6,469 nt of DNA from Fidelibacterota bacterium (GTDB lineage: Bacteria; Fidelibacterota; Fidelibacteria; Fidelibacterales; Fidelibacteraceae). Location: positions 1 to 6,469 of the forward strand of contig JAUXEL010000094.1 in the NCBI GenBank assembly GCA_030620575.1. The letters run 5' to 3'. Each line of letters begins with the position of its first letter. The stretch's first letter is position 1. The notes under the pieces were generated by a model. It saw nothing but the letters and a program-made list of their open reading frames with translations, did not search any database and was not told the DNA's origin. The position numbers and the translations under genes were made by a program. This document shows, in pieces, positions 1-5,958 of this stretch.

Positions 1-1488
1 CCCGCCACTCGTAAGTGTAAAAAACAGGGCTTTGAATGTGTCAATTTGTAAAAATTCCTTACGAATAGATTTTATAATTTCCATGGATTGCACACCGTAA
101 CGTGCCGCTTCTCCTGCGCGGGCATAAGCAAATCCGCTGCTGAACAACAGGATAATCAGCAAAATAACCGATGCGCCGCCAAAGGTATAGGCAAACAGTT
201 TCCAGTTTTTTTCTTTCGCTTGTTCCATAGCCGCTTTTATGCCATATCCCGCTAAAATAATAATAGCCAGAAAAATCATATTTACGATCATTGACGGTAC
301 GCGAAATTTAGAAAAATAAGGAATTATATAATAGAAAAGTTTATATAGCGGCATTAAATGGCGTCCAAAAGCCAAAAATGTGGAAAACACAGAAAAAACC
401 GTTAGACTTCGGACAAAGCCATCCTTTTTCCAATAAACCCATACGCCCATAAATGCAAAAAGAAATATAATTATACCAATAGAATCGTAACTTTGCGTGA
501 AAGGCATTTCTCCCCAATAGCCCGGAACCATTCTGCCTTTCAGATTGGGAAATTTACTTCCGGTATATGTTTCCTGAGATAATCCCCCTGAAAAACGCGG
601 AATCACAAATCCGAAAAGGCCATTTCCGTCCAGCGACCAACGGGTTGCATAAGTGAGTCCGACACCTTTAGTCTGAGCTTCATTGATCGTTGTGCTTGTT
701 ATTTGTACAGCATTCCCGCCACGGGTAGAATGCGGGGTATATTCTTCTAAACTCATAAATGGCTGGTATGAAACAGCGATGGTAAGTATTACTGCAGCCA
801 ATACTTTTATTGTTGTGTCGCCAAAGGCCTTCCATTTTTTTTGAATAAGCAGGCGGATAACCGGTACAAGGAATAAAAACAGCAAAATCAAAATGCCATA
901 AAAAACCACCTGGAAATGCTGGGTCCGGGTTATCCAGGAAAAGGCGAGAACAAAATAGCCTACAGATAACCAGCTTCGCTTATCGATAAAGTAATTAAAA
1001 CTTAAAATCAGCCATGGCATGATCATAAATGCACGAAGTTTCACAAAATGACCAACATGTATAAGTGCCATCCAGTGCGGCAAGAGCATAAAAGCCAATG
1101 CGGGAATAACGGCAATATACCAAGCTATTTTTTTGTAGCGCAATAAAAAGAAAATTCCCAATGCACCTACAAGATAATACCAAAAATATGTATAAACGAT
1201 TTTACTGAGACGTCCAATAATACTGTCAATGTGAATAATGGACGGCGTTATCCGGGGATAAACCGGCATACCGGCAAAAATGTTCGGGTTCCATAGGACT
1301 TTTTCGCCAGTTTTTTCCTGATATTCCACATAGAGGTTTGTCTTGCCTTTGGAGGCGGATATATCTACACCGGTGGGGCGTTGCCCTTGAAATATCATGG
1401 GGGAAAAGAAATAAAATAAGGGTATCAGTAAAACTATTGTAACAATAAGAAATTTTACCCAAAATTTCGTTTTTTTCTGTTCTATCAT
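1..1488 (-). CDS. YfhO-family polytopic membrane protein, probable GT-C-type glycosyltransferase (C-terminus beyond window)
   Basis: The frame is open for 496 codons from ATG at 1486-1488 to the window edge, so the C-terminus is missing; complete YfhO proteins are usually 700-900 residues. A GGGAGG ribosome site (1493-1498) lies 4 bases before the ATG, 12 bases after the preceding glycosyltransferase stop. The protein has many hydrophobic segments, starting with a helix at about 10-31. A short outer loop follows with WNPNIFAGMPVYP (66-78), the W-N-P...G-M-P signature I associate with YfhO. Further matches are a GH-x2-K pattern near 146-150, GYWGEMPF (323-330) and KFRVPS (394-399) followed by a helix. 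By family knowledge, YfhO proteins such as those acting on lipoteichoic acid transfer sugars from polyprenyl phosphate on the outer membrane face. The DPM1-like gene upstream could supply that donor. Family call is fairly sure; substrate is unknown. A general polyprenyl-linked mannosyltransferase-like or O-antigen-type protein is the alternative. Confidence 0.8.
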   Translation of the reverse strand, partial: MIEQKKTKFWVKFLIVTIVLLIPLFYFFSPMIFQGQRPTGVDISASKGKTNLYVEYQEKTGEKVLWNPNIFAGMPVYPRITPSIIHIDSIIGRLSKIVYTYFWYYLVGALGIFFLLRYKKIAWYIAVIPALAFMLLPHWMALIHVGHFVKLRAFMIMPWLILSFNYFIDKRSWLSVGYFVLAFSWITRTQHFQVVFYGILILLFLFLVPVIRLLIQKKWKAFGDTTIKVLAAVILTIAVSYQPFMSLEEYTPHSTRGGNAVQITSTTINEAQTKGVGLTYATRWSLDGNGLFGFVIPRFSGGLSQETYTGSKFPNLKGRMVPGYWGEMPFTQSYDSIGIIIFLFAFMGVWVYWKKDGFVRSLTVFSVFSTFLAFGRHLMPLYKLFYYIIPYFSKFRVPSMIVNMIFLAIIILAGYGIKAAMEQAKEKNWKLFAYTFGGASVILLIILLFSSGFAYARAGEAARYGVQSMEIIKSIRKEFLQIDTFKALFFTLTSGG

Positions 1489-1500
1489 ATTGCCTCCCGG

Positions 1501-2520
1501 TTATTTATAATAATTTTTTGAAAATCCGGTTTTTTCTTTCCCTTTGAAAAGAACACGTCGGAATAATGCCCCGCCGAATCCCAATCCATACCCTAATATC
1601 TGGGTTGGAACAATAAGCGGGATATAAAAGAAAACTCTGATGTCTTTATATTTAAATATTCCATGCACGGCCATCAGCAATAAAACGCCAATACCGCCAA
1701 GCAAAAACGGCCATAATATACCCGGCCAAATTGCAAGACAAACAAAAAAGGCAATAATTAACGATGTACCGAAAAACGGAAAAAAGTGTACCGGCTCCAG
1801 CATGTCTTTATCAATTTTATATAAATTAATGCGGGCAACACCCCAATTGTATACCTGTTTGAAAAAACGCCATAAAGAAGTTCGACGCTTATGATATACA
1901 ATTGCCTCCATAACCTTTATGGTTTCACCCTGTGAGCGTATCCGATGGGTAAATTCAATATCCTGGCCGTGGCGTAATGTTCCGAACCCGCCAATCTTTT
2001 TTACGACATCAGCACGTACTCCCATGTTAAAGCTACGCGGGTAATATTTTGATATTTTTCTTTTTGAGGATCCGCGTATTCCCCCTGTTGTTAAAAATGA
2101 GGTCATTGAATAATCAATAGCTTTTTGCAGAGGACTAAAATCAGCGCGTACCCGGTCGGGCCCTCCAAAACCGGCAACCGGTTTTGTCAGAGCTTCATCG
2201 TATGCTTTTAGCCAATTTTCCCGGGCAATACAGTCGCTGTCCACAAAAATATAATATTCTCCGCGCGCATATTCCATGCCTGTGTTGCGGGCGGGACCGG
2301 GACCTTTGTGATCCTGTTTATAAAATGACAGCTTTAGGTCGTCTTTCCGTATTATGCCCTGAATAAATTTCTCTGTATCATCCGTAGAGCCATCATCTAT
2401 AATAATGACCTCAAAAGCATCCCGCGAAAGCGTTTGTTTTTCCAGAGATACCAGTAACTCCTGAATTTCATCCAGGCGGTTATAGGTTGGAATAATGACA
2501 GAAAAACGATATTGAAACAT
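1501..2520 (-). CDS. Family 2 (GT-A) glycosyltransferase with C-terminal membrane helices
   Basis: A 339-residue protein is read from ATG at 2518-2520. The GT-A fold is shown by VIIPTYN (8-14), IIDDGSTDDT (40-49), GPGPARNTG (73-81) and the metal/nucleotide-sugar motif DSD (94-96). The acceptor-side GGF (177-179) and GQDIEF (185-190, in the place of the usual ED catalytic pair) follow. Then comes an H-x-R-R segment (210-213), and about three hydrophobic helices lie between 246 and 320. It probably transfers a sugar from a nucleotide donor on the cytoplasmic face of the inner membrane; donor and acceptor cannot be read. An in-frame ATG at 2551-2553 would add 11 lysine-rich residues and overlap the upstream gene by 26 bases. 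I prefer 2520 because the conserved strand normally starts within about 10 residues and the leader before it is A-rich. Neither start has a clear Shine-Dalgarno sequence. Co-transcribed with both neighbours. Confidence 0.88.
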   Translation of the reverse strand: MFQYRFSVIIPTYNRLDEIQELLVSLEKQTLSRDAFEVIIIDDGSTDDTEKFIQGIIRKDDLKLSFYKQDHKGPGPARNTGMEYARGEYYIFVDSDCIARENWLKAYDEALTKPVAGFGGPDRVRADFSPLQKAIDYSMTSFLTTGGIRGSSKRKISKYYPRSFNMGVRADVVKKIGGFGTLRHGQDIEFTHRIRSQGETIKVMEAIVYHKRRTSLWRFFKQVYNWGVARINLYKIDKDMLEPVHFFPFFGTSLIIAFFVCLAIWPGILWPFLLGGIGVLLLMAVHGIFKYKDIRVFFYIPLIVPTQILGYGLGFGGALFRRVLFKGKEKTGFSKNYYK

Positions 2521-2527
2521 AATTGTT

Positions 2528-3433
2528 TTATTGTTTTTTCTTTTTGGATTCATAAACTATCATTTCGCCAATAAGTCCGATAGAAAATAATTGTACGCCA
2601 AGTACGATCATTAAAACACCTAAAATTAACATGGCCATATGAGACTGAAATGATTGCCCGTATGCATACTTATAAACCAACACAATTATTTCCACGATCA
2701 CACCGATGGCAGTAGATAATAATCCAAAAAATCCGAAAAAATGCATGGGACGCATGGTAAAACGGCTTAAAAAGAACATAGTCATAAAGTCAAAGAATCC
2801 CTTGAAAGTTCGGCTGAATCCGTATTTGCTGACTCCGCTGTGGCGCGGGTGGTGAGTAACTACAATTTCGCCGGTTTTAAAGCCTTCAATCTTTGCCAAA
2901 ACGGGAATCCAGCGGTGCATCTCTCCATATAATCTTACCGTTTTTACCACTTCATTGCGATAAGCCTTCAATCCGCAGTTAAAATCATGGATCTTAATAC
3001 CGGACATTAAGCGCGCAACCCGGTTGAATAATTTTGACGGCCAGCGCTTAGTAATAGGGTCATGACGTTTTTTCTTCCATCCTGAAACAATATCCCAGCC
3101 CTCGTTGAGTTTTGCGATCAGTGCCGGTATTTCATTGGGTTCGTCCTGTAAATCACCATCCATTGTGATAACATAGTTACCGCTCGCAAAATCAAATCCT
3201 GCCTGTAAAGCGGCGGCTTTCCCTTTATTGCGATGAAAATGAATATGGTGGATTATCGCATGTTGTGCTGCCAGTTCTTCACAAATTCCTGTCGTATTAT
3301 CGGTGGAACCGTCATTGACGAAGATAATTTCGCCTTCATAGTTTTCTTTTTTAAAGACCGCCGTGACACGCTGCGCTAATTCCTTAACGCTTCCCTCTTC
3401 ATTATATGCCGGAACAATTATAGATACATCCAT
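2528..3433 (-). CDS. DPM1/GtrB/CsbB-like polyprenyl-phosphate glycosyltransferase
   Basis: This 301-residue protein carries a full DPM1-like GT-A domain followed by two membrane helices (about 231-254 and 267-290), the architecture of GtrB, ArnC and CsbB. Visible motifs are VPAYNEE (7-13), VNDGSTDNT (39-47), MDGDLQD (91-97, with the catalytic D-x-D), NCGLKAY (152-158), HRWIP (173-177) and RHSGVSKYGF (197-206). The basic tail KKKKQ fits a cytoplasmic C-terminus. Family members join a sugar from UDP- or GDP-sugar to undecaprenyl phosphate on the inner leaflet; the flipped product then feeds a GT-C enzyme outside. The sugar here cannot be read. The ATG overlaps the TPR gene stop as TAATG (3431-3435), and a GGAGG site (3444-3448) sits inside that gene, so translation is probably coupled. 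The YfhO-like gene two places downstream is a plausible user of the product. Confidence 0.92.
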   Translation of the reverse strand: MDVSIIVPAYNEEGSVKELAQRVTAVFKKENYEGEIIFVNDGSTDNTTGICEELAAQHAIIHHIHFHRNKGKAAALQAGFDFASGNYVITMDGDLQDEPNEIPALIAKLNEGWDIVSGWKKKRHDPITKRWPSKLFNRVARLMSGIKIHDFNCGLKAYRNEVVKTVRLYGEMHRWIPVLAKIEGFKTGEIVVTHHPRHSGVSKYGFSRTFKGFFDFMTMFFLSRFTMRPMHFFGFFGLLSTAIGVIVEIIVLVYKYAYGQSFQSHMAMLILGVLMIVLGVQLFSIGLIGEMIVYESKKKKQ

Positions 3434-5010
3434 TATTCCATTTCCTCCAATGCGTTTTTTGCCAAAATGTTATACGGATCAAGCAGCAATGATTCCCGGA
3501 ATGCGCTACGCGCGGCTTCCGGGCGCTGTAATTTGAGTAAAATTTGACCGCGATGATAATGAACCTCGCTACTGGCATCCGGATATTGCAATGCTTTTTT
3601 AATCCATTTTATGGCTTTTTTATATTTTTTCTGATGATACAATACCCATGCTTTTGTGTCTGAATAGGCCGCGTTATTTTCATATTTCAAGGCCTTATTC
3701 ACAAGTTGCATGGCGTATTCCAGTCGGCGGTTTTGTTGCGCCAACGTATAAGCATAATTATTTAATATCGAAGGATTTTCAGGGGCATTATTCAATAACT
3801 TTGTATAAAGGGAATCCGCCTTGCGGATTTTTTGTAATTCCACATATATATTAGCCAAATCTTCTTTTGCGTTTATATTGTTTGTATCTGATTGTACTAA
3901 TTCCTCCAAGAGCATCTCTGCGCTTTGGAAATCACCCATTTGTGCGCGGACCATGGCTTTCATATGTATCCACCGTGATTCCTTTCCTGTGCGGGCAATT
4001 GCATCATTTGCAATATATTCGGCTCTTTCAAGCTCGCTTTGCTCCCAGAACCAAAGTCCGTAACGTAAATGCCAATCGATATCAATTTGCGGAAAGCTGC
4101 TGGCGCGTTTAAAATAAAACCACACACTGTCTGTTTCGCTTCGAAACATTGCGCTAACACCGAGGTAGTAAGAAATTTCGCTGTTTTCCTGCCAACGGTT
4201 TTTTATCAATGATAAAACCTGTTCCGCGGCATCAACATTGTTCAACTGAAATTGATATTCCAGGTATAAAAAATATGGAGCCAGGTTCTCCGGTCGTGTT
4301 TGCAGCCATGTTTCCAGAACTTGCAACATGCCCTTGTAATCTTTTTTTTCGTAGAATGCGCGAACATAGAGCTGATACAGGTCATTATTTGGCGGTATTC
4401 GGGTCATTACTTCCTGTAAATAAGGTATAGCGTCCGGAATGCGATTATTTTCAAGCATGATCTCTGTAGCATAAATATAGCTCCAGGGAATATCCGGTTG
4501 CAATGCTATCATTTTGTCCAATATTTGCAATGAGGCTTCGTACTGTTTTGTTTTACGATAGCTTTCCGCCAATTTCCTTAAAATAGTAATATTCTCTGAG
4601 TCTTGTTCCAGCTGACGCTGTAAAACGGGGATAGCTTCTTGAAAACGTTCTTCTTTCAGATATAGATCAGAAATGTGCTGTTGCGCTGTCAAATTTTCCG
4701 GATCCAGATACAGGGTTTGTTTGAAATAATCTGTGGCTAGATTATTCTTTCCAAGTAATCGATAACTTTCGCCGATAGCATTTAAAATAGTTGTCGTAGT
4801 ATCGTACTCAAGTGCCTTTTTATACTCTAAATTGGCATAGCTGTAATTTCCGCTGGAACGATATATTTCACCGTACATAAAGTGCATAATACCCTGGGTG
4901 GGATACTTTTCAACCCTGTGTGCCGGTATTTCCCTGCTGAGCTCTTGCGTTCCACAGGAAAACATGAAAACCAACACAATCAAGCTACATATTACTACAT
5001 TTTTGTTCAT
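3433..5010 (-). CDS. TPR-repeat lipoprotein
   Basis: A 525-residue protein begins with a short hydrophobic signal (about 4-17) and Cys19 in a relaxed lipobox (MFSC), so it is probably a lipid-anchored envelope protein. The small residues usual before the Cys are only partly present, so the exact class is a little uncertain. Almost all of the mature part is TPR: about fourteen 34-residue units can be laid end to end from about residue 43 to 515. The clearest are around 76-108 (AIGESYRLLGKNN), 145-175, 385-450 and the C-terminal pair ending in DPYN. TPR arrays hold partners rather than catalyse. In polysaccharide systems such lipoproteins (AlgK, PelB, PrsT types) scaffold export or polymerisation machinery, which suits the glycosyltransferases that follow. 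That role is inferred from context. No Shine-Dalgarno sequence precedes the ATG; the region just before it is T-rich. Its stop overlaps the next start by one base. Confidence 0.88.
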   Translation of the reverse strand: MNKNVVICSLIVLVFMFSCGTQELSREIPAHRVEKYPTQGIMHFMYGEIYRSSGNYSYANLEYKKALEYDTTTTILNAIGESYRLLGKNNLATDYFKQTLYLDPENLTAQQHISDLYLKEERFQEAIPVLQRQLEQDSENITILRKLAESYRKTKQYEASLQILDKMIALQPDIPWSYIYATEIMLENNRIPDAIPYLQEVMTRIPPNNDLYQLYVRAFYEKKDYKGMLQVLETWLQTRPENLAPYFLYLEYQFQLNNVDAAEQVLSLIKNRWQENSEISYYLGVSAMFRSETDSVWFYFKRASSFPQIDIDWHLRYGLWFWEQSELERAEYIANDAIARTGKESRWIHMKAMVRAQMGDFQSAEMLLEELVQSDTNNINAKEDLANIYVELQKIRKADSLYTKLLNNAPENPSILNNYAYTLAQQNRRLEYAMQLVNKALKYENNAAYSDTKAWVLYHQKKYKKAIKWIKKALQYPDASSEVHYHRGQILLKLQRPEAARSAFRESLLLDPYNILAKNALEEME

Positions 5011-5040
5011 CTGCTTATATTAACGAAAAAACCATAAGAA

Positions 5041-5074
5041 AAAAAATAAATAAAAAACCCCGGACTACCGGGGT
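5041..5074 (-). terminator. Intrinsic terminator after the small zinc-ribbon gene
   Basis: On the minus strand a perfect 7-bp stem ACCCCGG/CCGGGGT (5068-5074 with 5057-5063) encloses a 4-base loop. It runs straight into TTTTTTATTTATTTTTT (5041-5057). It lies 25 bases beyond the stop of the 63-residue gene and about 47 bases before the TPR lipoprotein start. It therefore separates the upstream genes from the glycan operon and implies that the operon has its own promoter or depends on read-through. Confidence 0.88.
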
Positions 5075-5099
5075 ATAAAGAAATCAATGAAAAGAAATA

Positions 5100-5291
5100 T
5101 TATCCAAAATATTCTTTTTTGTTACAAGCGCAAATACCAACAACTTTTTGTTTGTATTTAACGTTCTTATCCGCATTTTTGACACTAGAATAATGTTTAA
5201 CATATGAAATCTGCTCGTTACATACCGAACATGTCTTTCCGCTTTTCTCGCGGTGTGCTATTTTTGCTCCAAAGCCTTGTGGTTTTGCCAT
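5100..5291 (-). CDS. Small basic CxxC...CxC protein, probable zinc ribbon, function unknown
   Basis: A 63-residue lysine-rich protein starts at ATG 5289-5291, with GGAGG (5298-5302) six bases upstream, the best ribosome site in the window. Four cysteines form two knuckles, Cys21-x2-Cys24 and Cys54-x-Cys56, separated by about 30 residues. That is the pattern of a compact zinc ribbon with a beta-hairpin between knuckles. The N-terminus (AKPQGFGAKIAHREKSGK) is basic and probably flexible, which would suit nucleic acid or ribosome contact. There is no signal peptide or membrane segment. It stands as a single-gene transcript with its own promoter (5320-5350) and terminator (5041-5074). I do not recognise a named family. 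It superficially resembles small ribosomal proteins such as L31 or L33, but lacks their conserved sequences. That it is a gene is well supported by the site, promoter and terminator; function is unknown. Confidence 0.75.
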   Translation of the reverse strand: MAKPQGFGAKIAHREKSGKTCSVCNEQISYVKHYSSVKNADKNVKYKQKVVGICACNKKEYFG

Positions 5292-5303
5292 AAGAAACCT
5301 CCA

Positions 5304-5340
5304 TTCAATTATTCGCGGGCAAATATAAGGAATAATTGAA
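5304..5340. repeat. Perfect 11-bp inverted repeat straddling the promoter
   Basis: TTCAATTATTC (5304-5314) and GAATAATTGAA (5330-5340) are exact reverse complements separated by 15 bases. The right arm lies between the -33 and -7 elements, and the left arm covers the likely transcription start and ends two bases before the ribosome site. The placement suits a repressor operator. The AT-rich stem could also fold in RNA, but then only part of it would be transcribed. Confidence 0.6.
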
Positions 5341-5350
5341 AAATTCCAAA
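5320..5350 (-). promoter_or_regulatory. Bacteroidota-type promoter of the small zinc-ribbon gene
   Basis: On the minus strand TTTG (5347-5350) is followed after 19 bases by TATATTTG (5320-5327). This matches the known Bacteroidota -33/-7 consensus (TTTG, about 19-21 bases, TAnnTTTG) without a mismatch. Transcription would begin just downstream, around 5310-5316, leaving a leader of about 20-25 bases that includes the GGAGG site. No good classical TTGACA/TATAAT pair is present here. Confidence 0.65.
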
Positions 5351-5354
5351 TTGT

Positions 5355-5882
5355 TTATTCGTTGACCATCATAATATTGTGCTTATAACCCGGATTTTCA
5401 ATATTACTTGTGTCCGGAGTTGTATTTTCGCCATTTGAATTAACAAATTCCGGATGTGTGCCCGCTACGGTCCCGGGAATATTTGTTCCCGGCTTAATGC
5501 TGCGGATTTCTGCAGACGGTACGGAAGATGGATTGTTGACCACAACTACAGAGGTATAAATAAAAAGAGACGTTGCCACTAACAGCAGTGCCGCTGCCGC
5601 TACTGAAATTACCCGGGAATATTCATGAAATATCCGAACAAAGGGATTTTCTTTTTGCTGATTGTGACGATCAATTCTGGCCATTAGCCGGTCATTAAAA
5701 TCCAGACAGGTTTTATATCTCGGAAGTGATTTCATTGCTTCTAACATGTTAACCATATCGGCAAGCTTTTCATAGCATCTTGTACATTGGGCTATATGTT
5801 CATCTGCCGCTTGTCGTTGTTTCAGGTTTAGGTTAGATTCAATATAATCAGAAATGATCTTATCAAAACTATAACAATCCAT
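5355..5882 (-). CDS. Anti-sigma factor with zinc-finger (ZAS/zf-HC2) domain and one membrane helix
   Basis: This 175-residue protein has an N-terminal ZAS motif, His29-x3-Cys33-x2-Cys36, with Cys3 as a candidate fourth zinc ligand. A helical linker follows (about 40-88), with one membrane segment at about 91-115 (VISVAAAALLLVATSLFIY). The last 60 residues are rich in Ser, Thr, Pro, Gly and Asn and would lie in the periplasm. In this family the cytoplasmic ZAS domain holds an ECF sigma factor inactive, and a signal or proteolysis releases it. The sigma factor gene directly upstream (76 bases away) is the obvious partner. The periplasmic tail shows no recognisable sensor fold and looks disordered. 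The GGAGG site (5895-5899) is 12 bases before the ATG, longer than usual, but no in-frame alternative start lies between. The assignment is firm; the signal sensed is unknown. Confidence 0.88.
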   Translation of the reverse strand: MDCYSFDKIISDYIESNLNLKQRQAADEHIAQCTRCYEKLADMVNMLEAMKSLPRYKTCLDFNDRLMARIDRHNQQKENPFVRIFHEYSRVISVAAAALLLVATSLFIYTSVVVVNNPSSVPSAEIRSIKPGTNIPGTVAGTHPEFVNSNGENTTPDTSNIENPGYKHNIMMVNE

Positions 5883-5958
5883 CGATACGCAATTCCTCCG
5901 GTTTAATTCTTAAAAACAACATTATATAATCATGAGTTGTCAAAATGTTCCGATTTAT
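5883..5958 (-). promoter_or_regulatory. Sigma/anti-sigma intergenic region with possible internal promoter
   Basis: This 76-base gap has no terminator, so both genes could share one transcript. On the minus strand it holds GGAACA (5946-5951), which resembles the -35 element of many ECF promoters, and TATAAT (5921-5926) 19 bases later. An offset TTGACA (5938-5943) is only 11 bases from TATAAT, too close for a normal pair. The ribosome site for the anti-sigma gene is at 5895-5899. An internal promoter is possible but unproven. Confidence 0.3.

Noticed and set aside
995..1462. Two short minus-strand frames (995-1183 and 1226-1462) that could be read as small genes or as fragments of a broken gene.
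   Set aside because: They lie in other frames across the single uninterrupted 496-codon YfhO-like frame, which has a proper ribosome site and family motifs; no frameshift is needed.
1640..4430. Several plus-strand open frames of 60-84 codons opposite the glycosyltransferase and TPR genes.
   Set aside because: They are antisense shadows of strongly supported genes, with no recognisable domain.
5015..5035. A six-codon upstream open frame (ATG 5033-5035 to TAA 5015-5017) before the TPR gene, a possible leader peptide.
   Set aside because: It has no ribosome site and no amino acid run suggesting attenuation, and it may lie upstream of the transcription start; chance is a sufficient explanation.
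5355..5550. Low-complexity periplasmic tail of the anti-sigma factor as a novel sensor domain.
   Set aside because: It is rich in Ser, Thr, Pro, Gly and Asn with no conserved pattern or cysteine pair; it looks like a disordered tail.
5921..5943. TTGACA and TATAAT on the minus strand as a classical housekeeping promoter.
   Set aside because: The spacing is 11 bases instead of about 17, so the two hexamers cannot work as a normal pair.
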